Part shown: positions 7,531-15,281 of the stretch, one piece after another
How the letters are laid out: each line of letters opens with the position of its first letter
Numbering within the stretch: the first letter of the stretch is position 1
Assembly (NCBI GenBank): GCA_964451255.1
Contig: CAYVHL010000013.1
Span: 1 to 28,205 of the forward strand
Direction of reading: 5' to 3'
DNA: 28,205 nucleotides
Origin: JAHBTB01 sp964451255
GTDB taxonomy: Bacteria > Armatimonadota > Fimbriimonadia > Fimbriimonadales > Fimbriimonadaceae
Program-made: the position numbers and the translations under genes
Notes under the pieces: generated by a model
Database searches by the model: none
What the model was told of the DNA's origin: nothing
Seen by the model: only the letters and a program-made list of their open reading frames with translations

Positions 7531-8617
7531 TCCGTCGCAGAGTGTGGATCAAGAACTCTTTCAAGACAACGACCGGCAGGCGCCCAGCCTGTCTGACCGC
7601 CAGACCGTTGATGTAGAGGGACTGGCTTGCGAGTCAGGTGCGCACCTTCCCTCGGTGACGGTTGCCTATGAGACATGGGGGACTCTGGCACCTGCGCGCG
7701 ACAACGCCGTATTGGTCTGCCACGCGCTGAGCGGTGACAGCCACGTCGTCGGATGGTGGGACAGGATGGTCGGGCCGGGCAGACCCGTGGACACGAACCG
7801 GTACTTCGTCATCGGTACAAACGTCTTGGGTGGTTGTCAGGGCACAACCGGCCCGTCAACTCACCTGGATGAACGGCCTTACGGCTCTCGCTTTCCCTTC
7901 GTGACCATTGGCGACATGGTCGAGGTCCAAAGACGGTTGATGGACGCCATCGGCGTGCCGGGTCTGGCCCTGGCATGCGGCGGGAGCATGGGAGGGATGC
8001 AGGCTCTCGAATGGAGCGTCCGCTACCCCGGCTTTGTCCGGCGGGTCTGGGCGACCGCATGTTGTCGGGCTCACAACGCCATGCAGATCGGATTCAACGA
8101 GGCAGGACGTCAGGCGATCATGAGGGATCCGAAGTGGTCTGGCGGTGATTACGAGCTTACCGACCCGCCGTCAGAAGGGCTGGCCGTGGCTAGGATGATC
8201 GGACACCTAAGTTATCTAAGCGAAGAGAGCTTCGCCTCGAAGTTTGGTCGGCGACTTCAAGACAAGGCTCGTTTTGAGTACGACCATAGGCATGAGTTCG
8301 CGGTTGAAAGCTACTTGAGCTACCAGGGCGACAAGTTCACGAGGCGCTTCGACGCCAACACCTACATCGTCCTGACAAGGGCGATCGACTACTTTGAGCT
8401 AGCTGATCTGAAACATTCGGAATCCGAATATCTGTTCACAAGTTTCACCAGCGACTGGATCTATCCGAGCCACCAAAGCCAGGAGCTCCACGAGATGGCG
8501 CGAGTTGCTGGGTGCAGATCTACCTGGGTCGATGTGGACGTCTCAATGGGCCACGACGCCTTCTTGCTCGACGATGTGGGCCAGGCGAAGGCGGTCCGTG
8601 ACTTCTTGGGTCAATGA
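7523..8617 (+). CDS. metX: Homoserine O-acyltransferase (MetX family)
   Basis: MetX acylates L-homoserine with acetyl-CoA or succinyl-CoA, the first committed step of methionine synthesis, in the cytoplasm. The 364-residue alpha/beta hydrolase shows the VCHALSGDSHV segment, the nucleophile elbow GGSMGGMQALEW with Ser155, the SDWIYP Asp region and the GHDAFLLD His. Acyl-donor choice cannot be called safely here. The start is a GTG at 7523 overlapping the pilT3 stop by 8 bp, with AGCAGG upstream. The frame is open further upstream, but only as a shadow of pilT3. Its coupling to a pilus ATPase gene is unusual; methionine genes usually sit with metY or metW. Confidence 0.93.
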   Translation: MTDPSQSVDQELFQDNDRQAPSLSDRQTVDVEGLACESGAHLPSVTVAYETWGTLAPARDNAVLVCHALSGDSHVVGWWDRMVGPGRPVDTNRYFVIGTNVLGGCQGTTGPSTHLDERPYGSRFPFVTIGDMVEVQRRLMDAIGVPGLALACGGSMGGMQALEWSVRYPGFVRRVWATACCRAHNAMQIGFNEAGRQAIMRDPKWSGGDYELTDPPSEGLAVARMIGHLSYLSEESFASKFGRRLQDKARFEYDHRHEFAVESYLSYQGDKFTRRFDANTYIVLTRAIDYFELADLKHSESEYLFTSFTSDWIYPSHQSQELHEMARVAGCRSTWVDVDVSMGHDAFLLDDVGQAKAVRDFLGQ

Positions 8618-8657
8618 CCGGGCCCAGTCCTTGGTCGCAAGCCGCCCTGATATGGAA

Positions 8658-8663
8658 TAATCT
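8658..8663 (+). promoter_or_regulatory. Possible -10 box (TAATCT) for the tRNA/rpmB unit
   Basis: TAATCT ends 12 nt before the tRNA-Asp 5' end, which would give a short 5' leader. It lies in the 58 bp gap after metX. No -35 is clear. Confidence 0.35.
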
Positions 8664-8675
8664 GCCTCTGCACGC

Positions 8676-8751
<76 letters not shown>

Positions 8752-8765
8752 TATTCGCCTCGAAT

Positions 8766-8841
8766 GCCGCGGTAGCTCAGTTGGTAGAGCAAAGCACTGA
8801 AAATGCTTGGGTCGCCGGTTCAAGTCCGGCCTGCGGCACCA
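8766..8841 (+). tRNA. tRNA-Phe (GAA)
   Basis: The acceptor GCCGCGG pairs with CTGCGGC. The D arm starts TAGCTCAG, and the anticodon stem AAGCA/TGCTT encloses CTGAAAA with anticodon GAA. The T loop is GGTTCAAGTCC, the discriminator is A, and CCA is encoded (8839-8841). It lies 14 bp after tRNA-Asp, so the two are probably on one precursor. Confidence 0.97.
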
Positions 8842-8949
8842 CCTCTTCTTTGGGGGCCACAGGGCCCGGACTGTTGAACTCAGGCGCGACAGCCGAGTAC
8901 CATGTCAGACCGTCCCAGACCAGGGGCGTCGCATTCACAGGAGATTTCC

Positions 8950-9216
8950 ATGGCCAGGGTTTGTCAAGTCAGCGGTAAGAAAGCCAACCACGCGAAGCAC
9001 GTTCGCCACCGGCACTCAGCCTGGAAGTTCCGCGCACCGCACAAGAACCGCACCCAAGACGCGAACTTGCAGAAGGTGACGATAAACACCCCGAACGGCA
9101 AGGTTCGTTTGACCGTCGCGACTTCGGTACTCAAGAGCGAAATGTTCGCCCAAGTTCTGTGTGGTCTCAAGCCGTTCCCGAAGGATTGGTTGAAGAAAAC
9201 AGGTTACGGCATCTGA
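8950..9216 (+). CDS. rpmB: 50S ribosomal protein L28
   Basis: L28 is a small basic protein of the large ribosomal subunit. The 88-residue product opens MARVCQVSGKKANHAKHVRH, the standard L28 start, and ends with a WLKKTGYGI-type C-terminus. Only one Cys is present near the N-terminus, so it is the zinc-independent form. The ATG at 8950 is preceded by AGGAGA at 6 nt; a longer in-frame start at 8902 adds residues not found in L28. It lies about 110 bp after tRNA-Phe and may share its transcript. A strong hairpin follows the stop. Confidence 0.97.
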   Translation: MARVCQVSGKKANHAKHVRHRHSAWKFRAPHKNRTQDANLQKVTINTPNGKVRLTVATSVLKSEMFAQVLCGLKPFPKDWLKKTGYGI

Positions 9217-9244
9217 TTTACCAAGTCGACATATTGTTTGTCGA

Positions 9245-9275
9245 ACGGGCCCGGACGAGCATCGTCGGGGCCCGT
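9245..9275 (+). terminator. Hairpin terminator after rpmB
   Basis: ACGGGCCC pairs with GGGCCCGT (8 bp), with an inner GACGA/TCGTC helix around GCA after one mismatch. Only a weak T-rich tail (CTTACGTTAT) follows. The next gene's -10 box starts 7 nt after the hairpin. Confidence 0.7.
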
Positions 9276-9282
9276 CTTACGT

Positions 9283-9288
9283 TATCCT
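9283..9288 (+). promoter_or_regulatory. Leaderless-type -10 box (TATCCT) for the 9295 gene
   Basis: TATCCT is followed by exactly 6 nt (GACGGT) and then the GTG start at 9295. The -35 region falls inside the rpmB terminator hairpin. Confidence 0.55.
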
Positions 9289-9294
9289 GACGGT

Positions 9295-9663
9295 GTGCGT
9301 GTGGCCGTGGCAGGGAAGTATTGGGCGCCCGATTTGGCGGAACGGGAGGCGAACTTGGAGCAGCTCCGTGCGGTGGCCGACGAGGTGACCTTGCGCGGTC
9401 ATGAGCCCGTGATCGGTTTGGACCGCGCATTGCCCGTCCTTGATTGCCAACAGTGTGAGGACGACGGAGCCCGATGGCAGGAGGCCATGAGGATCTCCCT
9501 TGAGGAAGTGTTGTCCTGCGACTGCATGCTCTTGGTGAGCGAATCCCGCGACGCCTTGACCGAACGCGACGCCATGCTGGTGGCCGGGAAGCCGGTCTAC
9601 AACTCGTTGGACGACTTGCCGACCGGCACTCAGACCCCCGCCAATGACTTACGGCCAGGATAG
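9295..9663 (+). CDS. Small protein resembling nucleoside 2-deoxyribosyltransferase-like (DUF4406-type) fold
   Basis: A 122-residue protein beginning VRVAVAGKYWAP, which resembles the 'AGPY' opening of 2-deoxyribosyltransferase-like nucleotide hydrolases. It continues with LRGHEPVIGLDRAL, a central CDCMLLVSES strand and a C-terminal AGKPVYNSLDDL strand. That order fits a small Rossmann-like fold, perhaps acting on nucleotides. The family call is from pattern only. The GTG at 9295 is chosen because the AGKYW motif starts there and the -10 box is 6 nt upstream; a longer frame starts at 9238 inside the preceding terminator. Its 3' end overlaps the convergent aminotransferase gene by 34 bp. Confidence 0.65.
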   Translation: MRVAVAGKYWAPDLAEREANLEQLRAVADEVTLRGHEPVIGLDRALPVLDCQQCEDDGARWQEAMRISLEEVLSCDCMLLVSESRDALTERDAMLVAGKPVYNSLDDLPTGTQTPANDLRPG

Positions 9664-10841
9664 GCCGCCAAAGCCGCCTCCAGGCAGTCCATTGCCTCTT
9701 CCAAGGCCGCTGCGTTGAGGACGTAGGCGATCCGCACCTCGTCCTTGCCTAGGCCCGGCGTGGCATAGAAACCCGTCGCAGGTGCGAACATGACCGTCTT
9801 GCCGTTGTGGTCGAACGACTCCAGGAGCCATTGGCAGAACTTGTCGCTGTCATCAATGGGTAGGCGGACAGTCGCGTAAAAAGCCCCGTTGATGTCTGGG
9901 CACAGGGCTCCGTCGATGTTGCGAATCCGTTTCACGATGACGTCTCTTCGAGCCTTGTACTCTGCTCGCACTTCCTCGAAATAGGATTTCGGCGTCCTAA
10001 GGGCGCCGATCACGCCGATGCATTCCAACGTCGGAGGCGACAGTCTGGCCTGCCCGAACCGCAGGGCGGCCGCCATCACGTCGGCGTTGCGCGAGACGAT
10101 AAACCCGATCCTCGCCCCACAAAGCGAATAACGTTTGGAGACCGAATCAACCATGATCACGTTCTGATCCAGTCCCTCCAGCTCCAAAACGGACTTGGGT
10201 CGTCCTCCAGCATAGGTGAACTCGCGATATACCTCGTCTGCGATGATGAAGAGGTCGTGTTTCAGGGCCAAGTCTCGTAACGCGTCCAGTTGGGCGTCCG
10301 AATAGACAGTGCCTGTCGGATTATTCGGATTACAAACGATAATCGCCCTCGTTCTTGACGTGATGCGTTTGGCAAATTCCTCTGCGGATGGCAAGGCGAA
10401 GTTATCTTCGATCCTCGTCGTCAAGGGCACGACCTTGACCCCCAGCGCGGCGGAGAACCCGATGTAGTTGGCGTACATCGGTTCGGGGACGATGACCTCG
10501 TCGCCGTCGTCACAGACGCAGCCGATGGCGAAGGACAGGGCCTCCGATCCGGCAGTGGTCGCCATCACCTGGTCGTCCGACACGTCCAGCCCCATCTCGC
10601 GGTAGGCGGCTGCGATCCCCTGACGGAGTTCGGTCGGGCCGGCCGAGTGGCTGTACTCCAGCACGGTCAGACCTGGTTTCCGCACCGCCTCCCAAAACTC
10701 GTCAGGCGTCCGGACGTCAGGCTGCCCGATGTTGAGGTGGAAAATCTTGACACCGCGCTTGGCGGCGGCCTCGGCGTAGGGCACCAGCTTGCGGATCGGG
10801 GAGGCGGGCATGGCGGCCGCGCGTCGAGAGAGACTCGGCAT
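9630..10841 (-). CDS. Pyridoxal phosphate-dependent aminotransferase, class I
   Basis: A fold-type I PLP aminotransferase, probably of aspartate or another amino acid. Visible motifs are LNIGQPDVRTP near the N-terminus, the cofactor-contacting CNPNNPTG, IIADEVYREF with the PLP-nitrogen Asp, and the Schiff-base Lys in SVSKRYSLCGARIGF. Length (403 residues) is typical. The ATG at 10841 gives MPSLSRRAAAMPASPIRKL, which matches related enzymes; the frame extends to a GTG at 10895. A TATTCT box lies 9 nt upstream of the ATG, giving an almost leaderless message. Its end overlaps the convergent small gene. Substrate is not certain. Confidence 0.92.
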   Translation of the reverse strand: MPSLSRRAAAMPASPIRKLVPYAEAAAKRGVKIFHLNIGQPDVRTPDEFWEAVRKPGLTVLEYSHSAGPTELRQGIAAAYREMGLDVSDDQVMATTAGSEALSFAIGCVCDDGDEVIVPEPMYANYIGFSAALGVKVVPLTTRIEDNFALPSAEEFAKRITSRTRAIIVCNPNNPTGTVYSDAQLDALRDLALKHDLFIIADEVYREFTYAGGRPKSVLELEGLDQNVIMVDSVSKRYSLCGARIGFIVSRNADVMAAALRFGQARLSPPTLECIGVIGALRTPKSYFEEVRAEYKARRDVIVKRIRNIDGALCPDINGAFYATVRLPIDDSDKFCQWLLESFDHNGKTVMFAPATGFYATPGLGKDEVRIAYVLNAAALEEAMDCLEAALAAYPGRKSLAGV

Positions 10842-10850
10842 GGTGATGCG

Positions 10851-10856
10851 AGAATA
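10851..10856 (-). promoter_or_regulatory. Possible -10 box (TATTCT) for the aminotransferase gene
   Basis: TATTCT on the minus strand lies 9 nt before the ATG at 10841. It would give a 5' leader of about 3 nt, close to the leaderless pattern seen elsewhere in the window. Confidence 0.4.
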
Positions 10857-10901
10857 CAACAACGAGTTCGGATCGCGTGGCCCTCTTGGGGTCACTCCTA
10901 C

Positions 10902-11975
10902 TTAGTTGCTCTTGTTCTGGCCGTAGAGATAGATGAAGCCTGCGACAAGTAAGAGCCCTAGGAGCACGGCGATTGCGACCTTCCACGGACTGATGGGGGC
11001 TTCGCCCCTGATCTCCCCGGTCTGACCGTTGACCAGGTAGTTCCAGGTGCGGGCGCGGTAGCGGTATGCCCCGCTCCAGATAGGCAGCAACAGGTGCTTG
11101 AAGGTCACGTCGTTGTAGTCGGTGTCCTTCGTGCTGATCTGCTGGCGGTCGCCACCAATGTCAGTCCGGATCGCGCTGTCGATCGGCCCTTGCATCATCC
11201 CCTGCGCGACTCCGAAGCCCTGTTGCAGTCCCACGTCGTACCGGACGGCCTGGAAGCCAGACAAGAACGCGTTCTCGTACGTCACGAGGTTCCCCAATTG
11301 CCACGTGTTCATCGCCTGTGCGTATTTCGGCGGTAGTCGGTCGCTAGCTAGCACCAAGACGTCGTCGAAGGGAACGTCAACGACCCCGGACGCTGGATAC
11401 CAGTCTGTCTCGATCCTCTCCCGAGTCTGCGTCCGACCCTCCGAGTCCGTGTACGTCTCGGACACCACGCGGTCGATTCCGCGCAATCCCGTGTAATGGG
11501 TGGTCGTGAAGGCGTCGTAGGTCCAGTAGGGGATATAGACCCCCGAGAGGCCCCCCTCGATCTTGGCGAGCTTCTTCAGGTCGTTCGGAGCCCAAAACCG
11601 ACTGGTGATCCAGGCACGGTATTTCTCCCGGGCCGCACCCTTGTCCACCGCAAAGGGAAGGAGCGACCTGGGCTGGATCTGTCCTGACTGCTCGGGTGGG
11701 AGGACGATGTTCCCTCCGCAGAACGGGCACTTGCCCGCCGCCTGGTTCGGTGGAAGATTGAATGTCGCCGCACAGGTGTCGCAGACGACCTCCTGGAGGT
11801 TGGGATTGGGCGGGATGTCAGCGTTTACCCATTGGTCATAGGAAAGCTCCACGACGCCGTCGGTGCTGACTGTGACCGGCTGGAGGAAACCGCAATAGGG
11901 ACACTTGAGGGTGGTCGTGCCGGGCGCGAACTCCAGTTGGGCGCCACATTGGGCGCAGGGAAACCGCTCGGCCAT
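10902..11975 (-). CDS. Double zinc-ribbon membrane protein (YdjG-like)
   Basis: The 357-residue protein carries two zinc ribbons at the N-terminus: Cys7/Cys10 with Cys25/Cys28, then Cys65/Cys68 with Cys83/Cys86, all CxxC pairs. A long middle domain rich in Trp and Tyr follows, and one transmembrane helix lies near the C-terminus (VAIAVLLGLLLVAGFIYLYG). The architecture resembles Bacillus YdjG, which with YdjH and the SPFH protein YdjI recruits PspA under membrane stress. The SPFH gene directly upstream on the same strand supports that reading. The ATG at 11975 starts the first ribbon; AACAAT lies exactly 6 nt upstream, a weaker form of the leaderless pattern. The YdjG parallel is inference from architecture and context. 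Confidence 0.85.
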   Translation of the reverse strand: MAERFPCAQCGAQLEFAPGTTTLKCPYCGFLQPVTVSTDGVVELSYDQWVNADIPPNPNLQEVVCDTCAATFNLPPNQAAGKCPFCGGNIVLPPEQSGQIQPRSLLPFAVDKGAAREKYRAWITSRFWAPNDLKKLAKIEGGLSGVYIPYWTYDAFTTTHYTGLRGIDRVVSETYTDSEGRTQTRERIETDWYPASGVVDVPFDDVLVLASDRLPPKYAQAMNTWQLGNLVTYENAFLSGFQAVRYDVGLQQGFGVAQGMMQGPIDSAIRTDIGGDRQQISTKDTDYNDVTFKHLLLPIWSGAYRYRARTWNYLVNGQTGEIRGEAPISPWKVAIAVLLGLLLVAGFIYLYGQNKSN

Positions 11976-12103
11976 CTTGCTATTGTTACCCGGCGGGGCC
12001 TCCCTCAGTTGCGCGGGCCCACCTTGAAAGTTGCCAAGGCTCTCACCGGCACCAGCTTTCTGACTCCTGGCCCGAGCCCATGCCAAGAGGCACAAGTACG
12101 GGC

Positions 12104-12125
12104 CGCCTTCACGCTCTGGAAGGCG
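12104..12125 (-). terminator. Candidate hairpin after the SPFH gene
   Basis: CGCCTTC and GAAGGCG form a 7 bp stem with an 8 nt loop, about 30 bp past the SPFH stop and upstream of the zinc-ribbon gene. There is no clear T-tract. If active, it would separate the two transcripts in the 178 bp gap. Confidence 0.4.
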
Positions 12126-12153
12126 ACCCCCGTTAGTTACGATTCGATCCGCT

Positions 12154-13233
12154 CTACTGCGCGGGAGGCACAGGTGGCGGTACGGCGGCGAACAGGGCGG
12201 CGAGGTCGCCCACCGTCTTCGCCGCTTGCCAACCAGACATGCCCTGCATCCAAACCAGGGTGTCCGGCGTCAGTTGCCCGCTGGTGACCATGCCCTGCAG
12301 GGCGTCCAAGCCAAACGGCCCCTGTTGCTGTCCGTTGACAGCGACGTGGTAGGCGTGCTGTTGCGGAACCGGGGGCGGCGCAGACTGTGAGTTCTGGACC
12401 ATCTGGCCCGCGATCTGGCCGGCCGCGATCTGGGCGCCGATCCCTCCCATGCCTCCCGGGTTTTCAGCACCCTTCACCATGGCGTCGGCAGCCTGGAACT
12501 TCATGTAGTTGTCTAAGTTGCCGACCGCGCCCATCTTGGACCTCGTGTCGATCGCCTGCTCGACTTCCGGTGGCACGGAGACGTTTTCGACCAGTAGGTT
12601 GAGCAGTTCGATGCCCATTTCCTGCATCGTCGGCTGGACTTTGCTGAGCAGCGTCGATCCGATCTCTTCGTAGCGCGAATACAGGTCGAGTACCGGCATC
12701 TTGGTGTCGGCAAGCGCCTTGGCGAACGCACTCACGACGTTGTTGCGGCACTGTTCGCTGATCTGGTCGGTGGTGAACTCCCAGTTCGTGCCGACGACTT
12801 CGGACAAGAACTTTTTTGCGTCGACGACGCGCATCGCGTAGGTGCCGTAAGCCCTCACCCGAACCATGCCGAAATCCGCGTCGCGCATCATGATCGGGTT
12901 CATCGTGCCCCACTTCTGGTCGTTGAACCGCTTCGTGTTGATGAAGTAGACCTCAGCCTTGAACGGGCTGTTGAAACCGTATTTCCAACCCTTGAGGGTG
13001 GAAAGGATCGGCATGTTCTGCGTTTCGAGCGTGTACATGCCAGGTTCGTAGACGTCGGCGTATTTGCCCTCGTCGACAAAAACGGCGACTTGCGACTCGC
13101 GGACGGTCAGCTTCGCGCCGTATTTGATCTCGTTGTTGTGCCGCTCAAAGCGGTAGACCATCGTGTCGTCGGTGTCGTCCGTCCACTCGATGATGTCAAT
13201 GAACTCGCCCTTGATCTTGTCCCACAGGCTCAT
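12154..13233 (-). CDS. SPFH-domain protein with C-terminal GYF_2 domain (YdjI / virion core protein-like)
   Basis: SPFH (stomatin/flotillin-type) proteins form membrane-associated oligomers. This 359-residue protein starts MSLWDKIKGEFIDIIEW, the usual opening of the YdjI group. It runs through VRESQVAVFVDEGK and the SPFH core to about residue 270, then a Gly/Met/Gln-rich linker (GGMGGIGAQIAAGQ). A GYF_2 domain follows, with VNGQQQGPFG and the TLVWMQGMSGWQAA signature, and a Pro-rich end. GYF domains bind Pro-rich ligands, and this protein has such stretches itself. AGGAGA lies 12 nt before the ATG at 13233. The zinc-ribbon membrane protein downstream is its likely partner; no pspA is in the window. 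Confidence 0.88.
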   Translation of the reverse strand: MSLWDKIKGEFIDIIEWTDDTDDTMVYRFERHNNEIKYGAKLTVRESQVAVFVDEGKYADVYEPGMYTLETQNMPILSTLKGWKYGFNSPFKAEVYFINTKRFNDQKWGTMNPIMMRDADFGMVRVRAYGTYAMRVVDAKKFLSEVVGTNWEFTTDQISEQCRNNVVSAFAKALADTKMPVLDLYSRYEEIGSTLLSKVQPTMQEMGIELLNLLVENVSVPPEVEQAIDTRSKMGAVGNLDNYMKFQAADAMVKGAENPGGMGGIGAQIAAGQIAGQMVQNSQSAPPPVPQQHAYHVAVNGQQQGPFGLDALQGMVTSGQLTPDTLVWMQGMSGWQAAKTVGDLAALFAAVPPPVPPAQ

Positions 13234-13294
13234 TTGATTCAGTCGTCTCCTGACAGACAAGTATACGGGACGCAGGGCCAGGGGATGCGCGGGC

Positions 13295-13417
13295 CTATCG
13301 CACGACGTGCAGAGACACGGTGGCGAGGACCGCCGCCACCGAGAGCACAACCAGCAGCCGGTCCCAAAACATTTTCGCCATACCGTGATCGTCGGTCGGT
13401 ACCGCGGCATACTGCAT
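13295..13417 (-). CDS. Possible 40-residue single-helix membrane protein
   Basis: The ATG at 13417 opens a 40-codon frame. It encodes a short polar start, a MAKMFWDR segment, one hydrophobic helix (LLVVLSVAAVLATVSL) and a basic end. It lies 61 bp upstream of the SPFH gene on the same strand, which is where a third membrane partner such as a YdjH analogue could sit. No clear ribosome site is seen, and its start is back to back with the divergent dehydratase gene. It may be spurious. Confidence 0.3.
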   Translation of the reverse strand: MQYAAVPTDDHGMAKMFWDRLLVVLSVAAVLATVSLHVVR

Positions 13418-13421
13418 CGGC

Positions 13422-14369
13422 ATGGTCGAGTTTGATGATGTGCGCTCGGCGGCGGACCGCCTGAAAGGCGTGGCCCATGTCACTCCCGTCCTCACCTCCC
13501 GGACTCTTGACGGCCTGGTCGGCAGCGAGGTCTTTTGCAAGATGGAGAGCTTCCAGCGCGCCGGGGCGTTCAAGTTCCGTGGCGCGTATAACGCCGTCTC
13601 GCGGCTTTCGGATGAGGCCAGGAAGCGTGGGGTCGTCACCTATTCGAGCGGCAACCACGCGGCCGCCTTGTCCCTTGCCGGGTCTCTGCTCGGATGCCCC
13701 GTGACGGTGGTCATGCCTGCGGACGCTCCGGTGGTGAAGAAGGCGGCCACGGAAGGATACGGTGGCGAGGTCGTCCTCTACGATCGGGCCGAGGAATCTC
13801 GCGAAGATCTGGGTCGGAGGCTAAGCGTTGAGCGCGGGCTCACCCTCGTCCCCCCGTACGACCACCCCGACATCATTGCGGGGGCGGGCACCACCGCGCT
13901 GGAACTCATGGAGTCGGTCGAACACCTGGACGTCTTGGTCGTGCCATGCGGTGGAGGCGGGCTGCTCAGCGGGTGTGCGCTAGTCGCCAAGAACTTGTCT
14001 CCTTCGATCAGAGTGGTCGGCGTCGAACCAGCTGCCGGAGACGACGCAAGACGTTCGTTGGAGTCCGGCAAGATCCAAACCGTGCACAACCCGGTGACGA
14101 TCGCTGACGGGGCCCGCACACCGAGCCTCAGCGAGTTGACCTTTTCGATGGTCCGAAAGTACGCCGACGCCGTCGTAACGGTCGACGATTCCGAGCTGTT
14201 GGCCTCCACCAGGTTCATTTGGGAACGAATGAAGTGCGTCGTCGAGCCCACCGGCGCCCTCGCCCTGGCGGCGGTCATGCATGGCAAGGTGGACGCTCGT
14301 GATAAGAGGCTCGGCGTGGTCGTCAGCGGAGGCAACGCGGATGTCAACGCGCTTGCCGACATGTGGTGA
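13422..14369 (+). CDS. Threonine/serine dehydratase-like PLP enzyme
   Basis: A fold-type II PLP enzyme that probably deaminates threonine or serine, or a hydroxyaspartate. The Schiff-base Lys lies in the GAFKFRGA motif (Lys51). The substrate loop is SSGNHAAALSLAG and the phosphate-binding glycine loop is CGGGGLLSG. At 315 residues it lacks the C-terminal ACT-like domain of biosynthetic IlvA, so it resembles catabolic dehydratases and serine racemases. A CATACT box lies 8 nt before the ATG at 13422, suggesting an almost leaderless message. Its start abuts a possible small gene on the other strand. Exact substrate is unknown. Confidence 0.9.
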   Translation: MVEFDDVRSAADRLKGVAHVTPVLTSRTLDGLVGSEVFCKMESFQRAGAFKFRGAYNAVSRLSDEARKRGVVTYSSGNHAAALSLAGSLLGCPVTVVMPADAPVVKKAATEGYGGEVVLYDRAEESREDLGRRLSVERGLTLVPPYDHPDIIAGAGTTALELMESVEHLDVLVVPCGGGGLLSGCALVAKNLSPSIRVVGVEPAAGDDARRSLESGKIQTVHNPVTIADGARTPSLSELTFSMVRKYADAVVTVDDSELLASTRFIWERMKCVVEPTGALALAAVMHGKVDARDKRLGVVVSGGNADVNALADMW

Positions 14370-14469
14370 GGTCGCTGGCCGTAACGATCGTACTGGTACA
14401 TATACTGGATTAGCCAAGCAATTCTGTCTGAAGAGCCACGCGCTTGGCCTACATTTGACGGAGGTGCGC

Positions 14470-14475
14470 TATCAT
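14470..14475 (+). promoter_or_regulatory. Possible -10 box (TATCAT) for a PEP-CTERM gene
   Basis: TATCAT sits within CTATCATGCGA, 40 nt before the ATG at 14516. The same 11-mer occurs at a similar distance (36 nt) before the PEP-CTERM gene at 23154. TTGACG lies 9 nt upstream, too close for a normal -35. Confidence 0.4.
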
Positions 14476-14515
14476 GCGAAGTGTATGGTGCTACGGATTC
14501 TTGGAGAAAATTAAG

Positions 14516-15187
14516 ATGAAACGAACAGCTTTGCTGTCCCTCTTTGCGCTGGCTGCATGTGCCTCCCAGGCGACAGTGTTGACCTTCAGCGGTCTGCACT
14601 CAGACGGAGGTTTCCCTTTGCCAAATTACGGCATCATCAACGATGCGTATGGAGACAACGTCACCACGACCAACGACGGAATCGGCGACTACCTTATGGG
14701 GACTGGCTGGACGCCAAATGTCACGACCTCGTATGCGACCGTACAGGCCGATCACACACCGGTGAGCAACGCCCTCCTCCATTGGGACATCGGATACGGC
14801 GACTTGGTCGACGTCGCGTTCATGACCACGACCGGACATTATGGTCGTTTGATCCTGACAGCCGACGCTGGCTTTACAGTCACCCTCGACAGCTTTGATG
14901 TTGCTGGCTATGCTTATGCCGACTTGCCGATGGATGCTCTTCGTGTCCTTGACGGTTCAAACAACATCCTGTGGGACTCGAACGCGACCGTGGCCCATGG
15001 CGCAGGCCCGACGCATGACAGTTATTCCCCGAATGTGACCGGTCAGACCTTGGTCTTGGAATATGGGACCAACTGGAACATCGGACTTGACAATGTCAGC
15101 TTCCACCAAGGTGACGCCGTCCCAGAGCCCGCGACCCTGACCATCCTCGGTTTGGGCGCGCTGGCACTAAAACGCCGACGCCGCTGA
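14516..15187 (+). CDS. PEP-CTERM sorting domain protein
   Basis: A secreted 223-residue protein whose last 22 residues form a PEP-CTERM anchor: VPEPATLTILGLG, a hydrophobic segment and an R-R-R-R end. The family is cut and processed by an exosortase at the cytoplasmic membrane; none is in this window. The signal peptide is MKRTALLSLFALAACASQA. The middle is beta-rich with many Asn, Asp, Gly and Thr. I recognise no enzyme motif, and the role is probably in extracellular matrix or surface. The ATG at 14516 has GGAGA about 8 nt upstream; a longer frame from 14474 would spoil the signal peptide. Confidence 0.88.
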   Translation: MKRTALLSLFALAACASQATVLTFSGLHSDGGFPLPNYGIINDAYGDNVTTTNDGIGDYLMGTGWTPNVTTSYATVQADHTPVSNALLHWDIGYGDLVDVAFMTTTGHYGRLILTADAGFTVTLDSFDVAGYAYADLPMDALRVLDGSNNILWDSNATVAHGAGPTHDSYSPNVTGQTLVLEYGTNWNIGLDNVSFHQGDAVPEPATLTILGLGALALKRRRR

Positions 15188-15208
15188 ACTCTAGGCAGCG
15201 ATCTAGCC

Positions 15209-15238
15209 CGTGGCCCGGTCAATTTCGACCGGGCCACG
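15209..15238 (+). terminator. Strong hairpin terminator after PEP-CTERM gene
   Basis: CGTGGCCCGGTC and GACCGGGCCACG form a perfect 12 bp stem with loop AATTTC, 21 bp after the stop. No T-tract follows. The next promoter lies about 30 bp on. Confidence 0.75.
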
Positions 15239-15269
15239 CTCATATCACAGGTGTGTGTGAGCCGTTTGG

Positions 15270-15275
15270 TAACCT
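15270..15275 (+). promoter_or_regulatory. Leaderless-type -10 box (TAACCT) for the GH16 gene
   Basis: TAACCT is followed by exactly 6 nt (TGGGTG) and then the ATG at 15282. No Shine-Dalgarno is present. Confidence 0.55.
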
Positions 15276-15281
15276 TGGGTG

